From NCBI RefSeq assembly GCF_051132615.1, contig NZ_CP152375.1, forward strand, positions 806,001 through 870,000: 64,000 nucleotides of DNA, read 5' to 3'. The position numbers and the translations under genes were made by a program. The DNA comes from G051132615 sp051132615 (GTDB lineage Bacteria; Pseudomonadota; Gammaproteobacteria; Burkholderiales; Neisseriaceae). This document shows positions 52,475 to 61,795 of this stretch, piece by piece. The notes under the pieces are model-generated. The model did no database searches and was not told where the DNA came from. It saw only the letters and a list, made by a program, of their open reading frames with translations. Numbering within the stretch: position 1 is the first letter of the stretch; the number at the start of each line of letters is the position of its first letter.

Positions 52475-53623
52475 TTATCTATCTACATCAACATCAAATA
52501 AAGAGGGTTGCTTCGTACCCTGAGATATCTCTTGTATTTGATTTTGATAAAAGTTAAGCTGGGATTGCTGTTTGGCTACATCTGATAAGCCAAGCGTGGC
52601 TTTGTCCATAAAAGATTCTAAGGTTTGCCTATACTGCTGTTCTTTTGTAGGAAGTAAGCCACTTTGTTGATGAAATGTTTCTTTAAGATTCAGTATGTCT
52701 TGTTGAATAACTTGGTTTCGCTCAAATGATTGAATATAGTCCTTCATTCTCTGTGCATCCTTTGAGGCATACACAATTTCCATCGGATCATCTTTGAGTA
52801 CCTGAATCCATGATTGAACATAGGCAGCATGTTGGCCAATATCGTGCGGTAAACCTAATTCACGTGAGAGCATCAAAGAGGTGATTTCGGCTCTCAGTTC
52901 TTCTTTTGCGTAGTTTTCTGAGCCGAATTTCCCTGTTAAATCACGATCCATTCTTGAGGGGTGACCCGTCCAATGACCAAGTTCATGTAAGGCCGTCGCA
53001 TAATAAAATTCTTGGCTGGGAAACTGCCCCTTTTCTGGTAAGTTGATCATGTCAGAATCAGGGTTATAGGATGGGTGGTACAAAGGATGTACATCAATAC
53101 GGGCTTTTGAAGCCAATAAGATAGCCTCTGCCTTTTCACTTGGCTCCCAATCATATTGAACAGGCTTTCTGTCATACTCAGGGATGCCCTCAATTTGTTC
53201 ACCATTAAATACAGTAAATGATTTAATGATGGGTTGAGGCAATACAGCATATTCCTTCACGGTATTGCCATCGGCATCAAGAACAGGCTTATTCTGTTCA
53301 TCTCGTTTGGTTTTTTCTACATGGGTGATCAGCCTGATCAGACCCACGCCTTTTTCACCTTTACGTACCTGTGCATCAACCGATTGTGCCTGTTTGTATG
53401 TCATCCAACGCGGATCATCATACATTTGCATCATCAGCATTAAATTATTGGTGCCAGAATAAACATTGCCTGTAATATGGTTATAGGGTAAATCAAATCC
53501 TATATCGGGTGTCCAAGGGCGTTGCCAAGGAGCTGTGCCAGCTTGAAGGTGCTTGATTAACTCATTGGCCACATTTTCGGCATATTCTTGTCCTTTGTTT
53601 TTCTTGCTTTCTTTGGTGTTCAT
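52475..53623 (-). CDS. ardC: ArdC-type antirestriction protein
   Basis: This 382-residue protein has an N-terminal ArdC ssDNA-binding domain (HLQAGTAPWQRPWTPDIGFDLPYN, residues 22-45, and TYKQAQSVDAQVRKGEKGVGLI) and a zinc metallopeptidase-like domain with the motif ALHELGHWTGHPSRMDRDL near residue 210. ArdC proteins protect incoming plasmid DNA from restriction endonucleases. Terminator hairpins flank the gene on both sides. Confidence 0.92.
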   Translation of the reverse strand: MNTKESKKNKGQEYAENVANELIKHLQAGTAPWQRPWTPDIGFDLPYNHITGNVYSGTNNLMLMMQMYDDPRWMTYKQAQSVDAQVRKGEKGVGLIRLITHVEKTKRDEQNKPVLDADGNTVKEYAVLPQPIIKSFTVFNGEQIEGIPEYDRKPVQYDWEPSEKAEAILLASKARIDVHPLYHPSYNPDSDMINLPEKGQFPSQEFYYATALHELGHWTGHPSRMDRDLTGKFGSENYAKEELRAEITSLMLSRELGLPHDIGQHAAYVQSWIQVLKDDPMEIVYASKDAQRMKDYIQSFERNQVIQQDILNLKETFHQQSGLLPTKEQQYRQTLESFMDKATLGLSDVAKQQSQLNFYQNQIQEISQGTKQPSLFDVDVDR

Positions 53624-53651
53624 GATTATTTACCTTCCAATAAACAAAAAA

Positions 53652-53675
53652 AGCCCCTGAATAAAATCAGGGGCT
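53652..53675 (-). terminator. Terminator upstream of ardC
   Basis: AGCCCCTGA / TCAGGGGCT; on the minus strand it is followed by seven T. It ends the preceding 71-residue gene and so insulates ardC. Confidence 0.85.
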
Positions 53676-53692
53676 AAGTTGATGGGGAACAA

Positions 53693-53908
53693 TTACTGTT
53701 TGTGTTCCTGCCAGCCAGATAAAGTCAAAATGTTTTTGGCAACATCAGGTGTATCTGGATGCTCCAGATAGGCTTTCATTTCTTCATAAGACTGTTGCGC
53801 TTGCCAATAATCACTGATCTGCTCATCTGTCATTCGTGCGAACGCCATACGCTCATCTTCAGTAAAGTTAAATGTTTCATCTTCAAAAATATGTAATTGA
53901 TTGTTCAT
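53693..53908 (-). CDS. Small acidic hypothetical protein
   Basis: This 71-residue acidic helical protein has no recognised domain (ends SGWQEHKQ). It lies 5 bp after the primase-like gene and is therefore likely cotranscribed with it. Such small genes near ardC are common in mobile elements; no function can be given. Confidence 0.6.
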   Translation of the reverse strand: MNNQLHIFEDETFNFTEDERMAFARMTDEQISDYWQAQQSYEEMKAYLEHPDTPDVAKNILTLSGWQEHKQ

Positions 53909-53913
53909 CTTGA

Positions 53914-56214
53914 TTACCTTTCTACTTCTTGATCTTGGTTTCTATCTTGGGTTGATGCGCGAGTATGTTCACCTCTAGGAGAAGGTACTTGTAAAGGGGT
54001 GGGTACATCCAATGTTTTACCATTCATCTTGTCAGTCATATGATCATAATAATTTTTCAAGGCATTTTGTCTGGCATCTCCTTTTAAATCACGGATAACA
54101 TCTAGGGTATTGCGCTCAAAGAACTGAAGTTTGGCCTTTTCAGGTTTGCTTAATTTAGCCGCTTTTTTGTCATAAGTGGCTTTAGCTGTGGTGACCACAT
54201 CTGTGTCCAGTGCATGAGTTTTGATGTTTTTTGCTTGCTGGATGACTTCACTGGGAATTTTACCTTGGCCAATTTCAGCAAGAGGGACATCAACATCTGT
54301 ATCAGCCTTGGGTGAGGTTTCAATCTGCCCTGTAGTGGGCATGCTCGCTCCAGCCATCATCTTATCGGCTTTGGATAAGGCTTCTATATCTGGTTGTGAG
54401 CGTTCGGTCACTTTTTGCTGATCAGGATTATCTGGTTTATTATTTTTTTCTTGTGTATATAGGCTATTTTCTCCTTCTATACTGTTGAGGCTTTGATCCG
54501 CACGTAATCGTTCAACCATTGCCCGATCCGCTTCAGTAGGACGATAACCTTTGGTTTGAATACCCTGACTTTCAGCCAAGACATACATCATTTGTTTGAA
54601 CTCTTTCGTCCCTGATAATTTAATGGCATCCCATCCCTTGGTTTTGGCCACATCCAGCATATCTTGGGAAATCTGGGTATCATTACGTGCAGTGGATAAC
54701 TTTTTACCCTTATCTTCAAATAATACAGTTGTGCCATTATCAGCAGAAAGATATTGCCCATCTGCTACCAGATAACGTCTTTCTAAACCAGCAGGGGGCA
54801 TTTTATAGTTCAGATCAGTAATGATCTTTTTGATCTCATCTTGGCTTAATGAGGGTTTTTCTTCTTCTGTATTCTTCGAGTCAGCGTTAGGTATAGGATC
54901 AGAAGCTGGCTCTGGTTGTTTTGCTTTTGGTGTAGCAGTGCCATCGGGTAGATTGTCTACCTCTTTTTCAGGTGCCGGTGGTGGTGTAGTGGGTAACACA
55001 GTGGATTGATCCACTGTTTTTTGTGCTTTTTCCTGAAGAAGATCCAGATCAGGTTCAATACTGTTGATCACCTCTTTACTTGATGCACGTTTGGCTGTTT
55101 CCTGAGTTTTTTGCTCAGGTTCTGAAGGTATTAAAAAAGCTGCTTGTTCAGCAGCTTGTGGTTCATTTTGTGGTGCAATGTTTTTGGTTGGATTGTCCAT
55201 AATGGGTATTGAGTCCTTATTGAGTACATTTTTAAGCTGATCCAGCCCCTCAAGTGCATGAAGATCATTAAAATCAGAAGGTGATTTACCTTCGCCATAT
55301 TGTTGCTGATAATGTTGAATCTGCTCTTCAGTAAACTGAGGACAAATTACACGGGCGTTGTCACCCAATATCTGTGCTGCTTCTGTTGCTTTCGTTAGTC
55401 CCTTATTATCAGGATCATTATCCGCTGCCAGTATAATTTCGGTATTTGGGTAATGAGGTTTGAGGTTTTCAGCAACACGAACAAGATTGCCTGCATCAAA
55501 AGCCACGAGGACAGGTTGACCTGTTGCTTCATAGATGGATGCAGCAGTGGCAAAACCTTCAGCCATATAGAATCCATCCACCATCTTTTTTGCATCGCCA
55601 ATCAAACTATAACTGCCTTCCTTTTGACCATCGCCCATATAACGTTTTGAGCCATCCTGATTGATAAACTGAAGGGACACAATTTCCTTATTCTGGTACA
55701 TAGGAATAATCAGATTTTGATTATCTTTGTACAGGTTCTGCTTAATACCCTTAATACACTCAGGATCAGTGATGCTTTTTGCCTGTAAGTAAGGATGGGC
55801 TAATTGAGCTGAAACGGCTTTTTGCCAGATATACTGTGCTTTTTGCTTGGTAACCTCTTGCGCTTGCTTTTGTGCTTCAATCGCTTGAAGGCGTTTTTGT
55901 TCTGCTTCAGCCTGTCTTTTGGCAATCTCTTCAGCAGATGGGGCTACAGTAGGTTTTGTCGGTTGGTAGCCATTTTGCATGGCTGTGTAAAACAGGGTGT
56001 TGATCCGAACATGACCTGATTTTAAGCTCTTCCAAGTAGCTTGGGCTGCTCTGGCATTGTAGTTTTGTGCAGAAGAAGACCATTGATCCCATATCGGGAA
56101 ACCTTCTTCACCCAGTTCATCTTTAAGTGCCGCCCCCATTTTGAGCCATAAATCCCGATCATGGGAATCAACATAATCTAAGGCTGTACGTATTTCATTT
56201 GTAGTAGACATCAT
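53914..56214 (-). CDS. Polyvalent primase-like protein: PriCT-2, TOPRIM and LPD7 domains
   Basis: This 766-residue protein has several domains. Residues 8-80 look like PriCT-2 (LDYVDSHDRDLWLKMGAALK). A linker rich in Lys/Gln follows. A TOPRIM_3 domain at about 205-300 has GFYMAEGFATAASIYEATG (catalytic Glu) and IILAADNDPDNKG (metal Asp residues). A Pro/Glu/Lys-rich stretch spans about 340-460, then an LPD7-like domain (LERRYLVADGQYLSADNG...GYRPTEADRAMVERL, about 475-585). Such polyvalent proteins enter recipients during conjugation and may prime DNA or counter host defence. It precedes ardC. Confidence 0.82.
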   Translation of the reverse strand: MMSTTNEIRTALDYVDSHDRDLWLKMGAALKDELGEEGFPIWDQWSSSAQNYNARAAQATWKSLKSGHVRINTLFYTAMQNGYQPTKPTVAPSAEEIAKRQAEAEQKRLQAIEAQKQAQEVTKQKAQYIWQKAVSAQLAHPYLQAKSITDPECIKGIKQNLYKDNQNLIIPMYQNKEIVSLQFINQDGSKRYMGDGQKEGSYSLIGDAKKMVDGFYMAEGFATAASIYEATGQPVLVAFDAGNLVRVAENLKPHYPNTEIILAADNDPDNKGLTKATEAAQILGDNARVICPQFTEEQIQHYQQQYGEGKSPSDFNDLHALEGLDQLKNVLNKDSIPIMDNPTKNIAPQNEPQAAEQAAFLIPSEPEQKTQETAKRASSKEVINSIEPDLDLLQEKAQKTVDQSTVLPTTPPPAPEKEVDNLPDGTATPKAKQPEPASDPIPNADSKNTEEEKPSLSQDEIKKIITDLNYKMPPAGLERRYLVADGQYLSADNGTTVLFEDKGKKLSTARNDTQISQDMLDVAKTKGWDAIKLSGTKEFKQMMYVLAESQGIQTKGYRPTEADRAMVERLRADQSLNSIEGENSLYTQEKNNKPDNPDQQKVTERSQPDIEALSKADKMMAGASMPTTGQIETSPKADTDVDVPLAEIGQGKIPSEVIQQAKNIKTHALDTDVVTTAKATYDKKAAKLSKPEKAKLQFFERNTLDVIRDLKGDARQNALKNYYDHMTDKMNGKTLDVPTPLQVPSPRGEHTRASTQDRNQDQEVER

Positions 56215-56310
56215 AGAACCTCACTAATCAATAAAATAGGTTAGTTAAGAAAAAAATATTGAAAAATAATGAATAAAATAAGAAAAATAGATAATACTGT
56301 TACTGTGTAT

Positions 56311-58266
56311 TTAACCAGCTTGCATCAAACGAGAAATAATCGGCATAGAATCCACACCCAAATTATTTTTTACTGATTGTGCCAATGCACTGATAAACTC
56401 AGGTGGACTGTCAGGGCGAACCAAACTTTTGATCATTTCTTCAAATAATACAGAAGCATTGCTGGTATCGGCTAAATCGACTGTCTCCAGTTCTTCAGGC
56501 GCAATAGGCTCAGGTTGTTCTACAGCTTGAGTAATATTGACAAACAACTCAGGTATTTCAGGTAAAGCCATTGATACGCGTGGTTTAAAGACCTCATCCT
56601 CATAATAAATAATCTTCTTGGCAAGAATCGGACGTGAGCTGGTCATACTGATAATACAATCTGTTCTAGGCATGATTTTTAACTCATCAGGATTGAGTAC
56701 TGCACGGCGTTGGTCTGACTGGCTGGTACTGCTTCCCCCTCTGCCTTTTGAGCGCGACAGTGATTTAGCCTTATAGGTTTCATAACCGATCATATCGCTG
56801 TATTCTTTGGCATCTTGCTGATCCCTTGGTGGGTAAAATATCTGAAGCCCAAAGTTGGTAAAGAATGTCCTTGTTCCTTCTTTGGTATACAATCTTGTTA
56901 CCTGTGAAGGGCTTTGAAAAATCAACAATAGCCTTAAATTATACCCCGCAATATAAGCCACCCCTGATTCAATAATCGGTACAGCACCCAAAGCCGTAAA
57001 TTCATCCATCAATAAAAGACACTGATATTTTAATGCGGGATTGTTCTCAGGCAGCCCTTGAGCCACATTAACGCTGATGAGCTGACTAAAAAACAAATTG
57101 GTCAAACGACTGAAGGTATCTGTTTCGGTAGGGATCACCCCTAAATAAATGGTCATACGTTGTTTACGCACATCATCCAGATAAAAATCATCACTACTGG
57201 TGGCTGCCTCAACCACTGGATCAAGGAAGATAGATAGAGGAGCTGTGACCGTTGCCAGAATATCTGATCCTGTCTTAGCATTGCCATTGGCAAAACCCAA
57301 TAATAAAGTGGTGCATTGGCTGGACAATAATTGACCACTATTATGCCGCCTCTCCATCTCTTTGATGATCCATTCAGATAAAGGATCACCATTTTTAGGT
57401 ACGGTTAAACGAAACAGATTGGTTAACGTTGTGTGCCTGCCTGATTCTCCCTCAGTCTCAATCATATACAGCAGTAAACCCACAAACAGCTTTTGAGCTG
57501 ATTCAGTAAAGAAAGTGCTGTTACTGCTGTCCCTAGTCGATTTCGGATACAAAATAGTGGCAATATTCATGGCATCCTTATAGGTATACACAGGATTACG
57601 GCGCACATAAGTTAATGGATTCCAACGATGACTCACCAGTGGCGCATGGGGTCGTGTTTCATGTTCGGGTGTTCTGCCCGCAGGGTTAAATAAAAACACC
57701 CTATGTCCATGTTTGTGTCTAAAACCAGCCGTTAATAAGTAGTTCTCCAGCTTCGGATCAAACACCACCATAGAATCCCGATAATGCAAGCAATTGGGGA
57801 TCACGATCCCCACCCCTTTACCAGAACGAGTAGGGGCGGCTAAAAAGGCAAACTCATTACTGCTCCAGCGTAAAAACTTACCATTATATTTACCCACTAA
57901 AATATCAGGTTTTTCATGCTTAAGTGCCAATAATCCTGATTGATTCATTTCCATTGGGTTCGCAAAACGAGCAGAACCATGTAGTTCTCGTTTGGGTTTA
58001 ACCAGCATGGCCGCCAGTAACATAATGCTGGGTAAAATCCCCATCGCCACAGAAACAGCTAGCGAGATATAAATATTTTGCTGAACTGCTTCAGAATATC
58101 GTTCCATCTGTCCCAATGCACTTATCAGCAATAAAGGTGACCATGTAAACTCAATATCCAGTAGAAAACTCAATAAAAAACTGCCTGCAAATTGGCCAAT
58201 GGCTAAAAACACCAAAGTGACCATTAAGATCAATATAACCATATTGCCTTTTTTAGGAGTACTCAT
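56311..58266 (-). CDS. virD4: VirD4/TraG type IV coupling protein
   Basis: This inner-membrane hexameric ATPase brings substrates to the T4SS channel. The 651-residue protein has two N-terminal membrane helices (about 8-35 and 68-88), Walker A LAAPTRSGKGVGIVIPN near residue 138, and Walker B LLLMDEFTALGAVPIIE near 410. The IFQSPSQV segment follows. The extended acidic C-terminal tail (after about 570) may select substrates. It overlaps ssb by four bases. Confidence 0.94.
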   Translation of the reverse strand: MSTPKKGNMVILILMVTLVFLAIGQFAGSFLLSFLLDIEFTWSPLLLISALGQMERYSEAVQQNIYISLAVSVAMGILPSIMLLAAMLVKPKRELHGSARFANPMEMNQSGLLALKHEKPDILVGKYNGKFLRWSSNEFAFLAAPTRSGKGVGIVIPNCLHYRDSMVVFDPKLENYLLTAGFRHKHGHRVFLFNPAGRTPEHETRPHAPLVSHRWNPLTYVRRNPVYTYKDAMNIATILYPKSTRDSSNSTFFTESAQKLFVGLLLYMIETEGESGRHTTLTNLFRLTVPKNGDPLSEWIIKEMERRHNSGQLLSSQCTTLLLGFANGNAKTGSDILATVTAPLSIFLDPVVEAATSSDDFYLDDVRKQRMTIYLGVIPTETDTFSRLTNLFFSQLISVNVAQGLPENNPALKYQCLLLMDEFTALGAVPIIESGVAYIAGYNLRLLLIFQSPSQVTRLYTKEGTRTFFTNFGLQIFYPPRDQQDAKEYSDMIGYETYKAKSLSRSKGRGGSSTSQSDQRRAVLNPDELKIMPRTDCIISMTSSRPILAKKIIYYEDEVFKPRVSMALPEIPELFVNITQAVEQPEPIAPEELETVDLADTSNASVLFEEMIKSLVRPDSPPEFISALAQSVKNNLGVDSMPIISRLMQAG

Positions 58267-58625
58267 TGTGCCTCCTCTTTGGCTTCAGTTTGTTTATTGG
58301 TACGGATCATCTCCATCTGATCCACAATGATTTCAAATACACGGATGGTTTCTGTGTCTTTTTGATAGGTGCGAGAACGTAATTTACCGTGTACCTGAAT
58401 ACAATCCCCCTTTTGCATATACTGACAAACCAGCTCTGCTTGTTTACGATATAAAATGGCGGTAAACCATTCGGTTGATTCTCTTGCCTCGCCTGATTTA
58501 CTGTCTTTCCAGTTTTCAGAATAAGCAATGGATATTGTGGTGGTGGGTGTACCATCAGCAAAGTAACGCAACTCTGGTGTTTTACCAAGGTTACCCATAA
58601 CAGACATTTTATTAAGATATGGCAT
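58263..58625 (-). CDS. ssb: Single-stranded DNA-binding protein of the element
   Basis: This OB-fold protein, 120 residues from the ATG at 58625 (GGAGAAG upstream), has the SSB core: KMSVMGNLGKTPELRYFADG, STEWFTAILYRKQAELVCQYMQKGD and VHGKLRSRTYQ. It lacks the acidic DDIPF tail used by chromosomal SSB to recruit partners. Together with virD4 it is an early transfer unit. Confidence 0.9.
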   Translation of the reverse strand: MPYLNKMSVMGNLGKTPELRYFADGTPTTTISIAYSENWKDSKSGEARESTEWFTAILYRKQAELVCQYMQKGDCIQVHGKLRSRTYQKDTETIRVFEIIVDQMEMIRTNKQTEAKEEAQ

Positions 58626-58682
58626 GATGCTTCTCCTATAATATAGTTTGAAAATTAAATTTAATACACCGAAAGAAAAAAG

Positions 58683-58946
58683 ATGAACAAAGCTGATCAA
58701 CGCATCACTGAGCTAGAAGACCGACTCAATAACTTACAAAGCTTATCTGGCGGCATCTTGAAACTGCTGTTTTTATCGTTGTCGTATCACACGCAAAATG
58801 GCTCTTTAACTGAAGAGCAAAAGGCAACGATGAAAGAAAAAATAGTTCAATTTTTGGAAGGTGAACCAGCATTTCTGGATATGCTAGAAAATACTGAATA
58901 TGCAAAAGAAATTGCAGATATTACTAAAACAATGGATTTATCTTAA
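58683..58946 (+). CDS. Hypothetical coiled-coil protein on the opposite strand
   Basis: This 87-residue protein begins with a heptad-like helix (ADQRITELEDRLNNLQSLSGGIL). The rest is acidic. It is the only plus-strand gene within the minus-strand transfer region, divergent from ssb by 57 bp and overlapping the end of the next gene by 9 bp. No family recognised; a small regulatory role is only a guess. Confidence 0.5.
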   Translation: MNKADQRITELEDRLNNLQSLSGGILKLLFLSLSYHTQNGSLTEEQKATMKEKIVQFLEGEPAFLDMLENTEYAKEIADITKTMDLS

Positions 58947-59276
58947 GGTTTCCAGAATCTTGTTTAGATTCTGTTTTGCTACTTGAGCAGGAGCTTTATT
59001 TTGCTTTTGTGTCACTTTATTTGTGCGCGAAGAAACAACAGACATCAGCGCATGTTGGCTATTGAGATAATTCGATATCACGTTTTCCAACTCATCAACC
59101 CGATTAAGGGCTTCTTTCAGTTTGAGGTTTTGATCCTCAAGAGTAGAAGATAACTTTTGGTATTCAGCCACACACCGCAGTAATGTTTTACTAACTGCTG
59201 ACTCTCCTAAAAGTTGTTGAATGTGTTCGATGATTTGATCTTGTTCATCAGTTGTTCTGATGGTTAATGTACCCAT
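58938..59276 (-). CDS. Small RHH-like/coiled-coil protein
   Basis: This 112-residue protein starts at ATG 59276 (AAAAGGAT upstream; an in-frame TTG lies at 59300). The N-terminus GTLTIRTTDEQDQIIEHIQQLLGESAVSKTLLRCV looks like a ribbon-helix-helix DNA-binding fold; a coiled coil follows and a basic Gln/Lys tail. It resembles mobilisation accessory proteins of some elements. Function unproven. Confidence 0.6.
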   Translation of the reverse strand: MGTLTIRTTDEQDQIIEHIQQLLGESAVSKTLLRCVAEYQKLSSTLEDQNLKLKEALNRVDELENVISNYLNSQHALMSVVSSRTNKVTQKQNKAPAQVAKQNLNKILETLR

Positions 59277-59393
59277 AGTAAAAATCCTTTTTGATGGCAA
59301 AGTTAAAAAAATAACCAGGAGGTTTTAGTTTAAATTGATGGCAAAATGAGCTGCTTGTTTCATACTCGATCCGAAAAAATGACAGCAAAATCG

Positions 59394-59870
59394 TTATTTA
59401 CCTAACGCAATTTTTTCATCAACTTTTTTAAAAAATGCTTCATCTTGTTGCTTAATGAGCTCTTTTAGCGTTTTTCTTGTGTAGTGTTTTGATATTTTGA
59501 CGTTTTTTTGATGCTTGGCATAAATAGAAAAATTTATATTATCAACATCATTGTTATAAATGCCTCTATGCCACAAATTATTTTTAAAAATATGAATATA
59601 TTTTTGGTCTGATGGGGGCAGCTTCTTATCTGCAATATCCATGACGGTTTTTAAATTGTTCCCTTCAATATATTCAAAGATGTATTCTCTATCATGCCAA
59701 AAACAAGAATTCACATATCTAAGCATATTAATACTTCTTTGCACTTCCTCATATTCAAAAAAATGATTAAAAAAGTCGAAAATAAAATACTCGTTTAATG
59801 GTGTTCCACAAAAAAGACCATTAATTGTTTTATCTTCATTTTCCACCAGCAAAATTGAACATAGACTCAT
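59394..59870 (-). CDS. Hypothetical protein
   Basis: This 158-residue protein is rich in Phe, Tyr, Asn and Asp. It has no signal peptide or membrane segment and no recognised domain. It carries ICE-like AT-rich codon use (many AAT, AAA, TTT). It stands alone between a terminator (59939-59955) and the RHH-like gene. It may be cargo rather than transfer machinery. Confidence 0.55.
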   Translation of the reverse strand: MSLCSILLVENEDKTINGLFCGTPLNEYFIFDFFNHFFEYEEVQRSINMLRYVNSCFWHDREYIFEYIEGNNLKTVMDIADKKLPPSDQKYIHIFKNNLWHRGIYNNDVDNINFSIYAKHQKNVKISKHYTRKTLKELIKQQDEAFFKKVDEKIALGK

Positions 59871-59938
59871 TTATTTCTCCCTTAAATCTGGACATACATA
59901 TTTTTTTGAAGTGCTCATATCAACCCCTAAATAAAAAA

Positions 59939-59955
59939 ATCAGCTCTAGGCTGAT
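59939..59955 (-). terminator. Terminator after virB11
   Basis: ATCAGC / GCTGAT with a five-base loop; the minus strand continues TTTTTTTATTT. Confidence 0.75.
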
Positions 59956-60033
59956 GTAAAAATGTGATTCAATATTCGACTGAAAATATTAATTATGGTC
60001 GAAAAGTGTGCCACTAGATTTTGGGTAAAATAA

Positions 60034-61113
60034 TCAACTTCGCCCACTCATGGCATAAAATTTCTCCACTGGATCAAAATACAGCTCAGTCATATAGGTT
60101 TTACTGAAGAAGCAGACAATATCAATAGTGGCTCTGACCGTATTTAAAATATAGTTAAAATCCATTGTTTGACCTGTAGTGGATTCTTTGGCCAGTTGGG
60201 CGATCCGATAATGGACTGAACGGGCATCATTAGCATGAACTGAGGTTAAACCACCTGCATGACCTGTATTTAATGCGGAAAGGTAATCCCAAGCCTCATC
60301 CCCTCTTAACTCAGTTAAGAAAATACGATCAGGTTTTAGTCGCATACAACTGGAGATAACCGCTTTGGCGGTGACATGTTCTTTAAAAAACAGATGAACA
60401 TGGTTAGGATGGTTGGGCAAATCTAACTCATGGGTGTCTTCAATGGTGAGTATTCTGGTTTCTTGCGGGATCATATCGGCAAGGGCTTTGGTAAAGGTGG
60501 TTTTACCTGATCCCGTCCCACCGACCATACAGATATTCAGTTTATGCTGTACAGCCAATTCAAAAAAACGATTTAAGTTACGATCTGCTTTACACTGAAG
60601 CATATCCAATTGCCAATCATGAAGAAGGACATCATTGGGTAGCTGCATTTTGTCACTGATGTCACGGTAATGCTTACTGTCTATTTCAATATCTGTTTGC
60701 GCTTTACCGAATGAGCCTACATCAGTGAAGGACTGCAACCTATTGGTATTTAAATAATCATTTAAACTAAAACGGGTATTGGATGGCTTCCTGAAGCTAA
60801 ACACTATGGTTTTATCTTCACAAGAAGGCGGCATCATAATATGGCCACGTTCTCCGTCAGGTAAAGTAACTGATTGCATCGGGTGAAGATGGTTAATGGA
60901 TTTTGAGTTATAAATCGCTAGGGCATTGGCTAAAGTTTCCAGTTTGGTGTAACTTAATGCTTCATTTTCTAAGCGAATCACACCACTAGAGCCCTCTAAA
61001 AACACTTCATTAGGGCGATTGATCATCACTTCAGTAATGCCTGAACGGTTGAGGTAATCATCAATACTCAATTGTTTGAGTAAATTTCTGACAACAATAT
61101 CATCATGAATCAT
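60034..61113 (-). CDS. virB11: VirB11 type IV secretion ATPase
   Basis: This hexameric traffic ATPase powers pilus biogenesis and substrate passage. It has 359 residues from ATG 61113 (GAGG seven bases upstream); the 16 codons upstream are the translation of a terminator hairpin and can be dropped. Seen: Walker A MVGGTGSGKTTFTKALAD near residue 200, the Asp box ILTIEDTHELDLPNHPNHVHLF, Walker B LRPDRIFLTELRGDEAWDYL, and the His box TGHAGGLTSVHAN. Confidence 0.95.
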   Translation of the reverse strand: MIHDDIVVRNLLKQLSIDDYLNRSGITEVMINRPNEVFLEGSSGVIRLENEALSYTKLETLANALAIYNSKSINHLHPMQSVTLPDGERGHIMMPPSCEDKTIVFSFRKPSNTRFSLNDYLNTNRLQSFTDVGSFGKAQTDIEIDSKHYRDISDKMQLPNDVLLHDWQLDMLQCKADRNLNRFFELAVQHKLNICMVGGTGSGKTTFTKALADMIPQETRILTIEDTHELDLPNHPNHVHLFFKEHVTAKAVISSCMRLKPDRIFLTELRGDEAWDYLSALNTGHAGGLTSVHANDARSVHYRIAQLAKESTTGQTMDFNYILNTVRATIDIVCFFSKTYMTELYFDPVEKFYAMSGRS

Positions 61114-61130
61114 TTTTTTCCTCAAAAAAA

Positions 61131-61155
61131 AAACCACCAATTTTTTTGGTGGTTT
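61131..61155 (-). terminator. Terminator between the lipoprotein gene and virB11
   Basis: AACCACCAA / TTGGTGGTT with a T-rich loop, followed by nine T on the minus strand. It lies between two co-directional genes. Confidence 0.82.
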
Positions 61156-61182
61156 AAGCAAAAATAATCAAGCTAAAAATAT

Positions 61183-61719
61183 TTAATTCATCTTTTGATT
61201 ACTTCGAAGTTTGGAGACAAAGTTATATAAGTTTTGACTTCCACGTTCAATTTCATAACAATTTTTCTTATCATCTGTACAAACTTTAAAAACTGTCCAT
61301 GAACCAGTTAAAACACGATGTTCACTATCTTTCTTTGGCTCTGGTGGTTTGGGTTTATTTCGTTCTGGATTAGTGTAAATATCCCATAGTTCCTGATAGA
61401 TATCTTTTGTTTCTTCAGCGTTCGGCGTTAAAACATAATGTGTAAAATCTTCCTTAAAGGCCATTATCTGACGCTCAAGGACAAAATTCTCCCCTTTTTT
61501 GACCACCGTAAAATATAAATTTCCGCCTCCTCGTGTTTCCCAAACAAGTTTATTATAACGAACCTCATTGTCTGTCACCGCTCCACAAAGAATAGTATCT
61601 GTATCAGAATTAATCACTGCTTCTTTACCTGACTGGGTATGGGTATACGGAGTAGGTTGGTCATCATTAATGCATGCAAATAAGGTTGTAGACATGATAA
61701 GTAAAATAATTTTTTTCAT
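61183..61719 (-). CDS. Lipoprotein of the T4SS cluster
   Basis: This 178-residue lipoprotein starts at ATG 61719. The signal MKKIILLIMSTTLFAC ends in the lipobox LFAC, so Cys16 is lipidated. The mature part has a Pro/Lys/Glu-rich stretch (NPERNKPKPPEPKKDSEH), two Cys near the C-terminus (VCTDDKKNC), and beta-rich segments. It sits where a VirB7-like or entry-exclusion lipoprotein may occur but is larger than classical VirB7. Function not assigned. Confidence 0.65.
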   Translation of the reverse strand: MKKIILLIMSTTLFACINDDQPTPYTHTQSGKEAVINSDTDTILCGAVTDNEVRYNKLVWETRGGGNLYFTVVKKGENFVLERQIMAFKEDFTHYVLTPNAEETKDIYQELWDIYTNPERNKPKPPEPKKDSEHRVLTGSWTVFKVCTDDKKNCYEIERGSQNLYNFVSKLRSNQKMN

Positions 61720-61795
61720 ATTTTTGTAAGTTAAATTTATAATCAAATATTTGTTTTACTATAACAAATTTATAATAAAACAACCATAAAAACCA

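Noticed and set aside
61114..61161. VirB11 N-terminal extension
   Set aside because: It is the translation of an intrinsic terminator; the ATG at 61113 has GAGG upstream.
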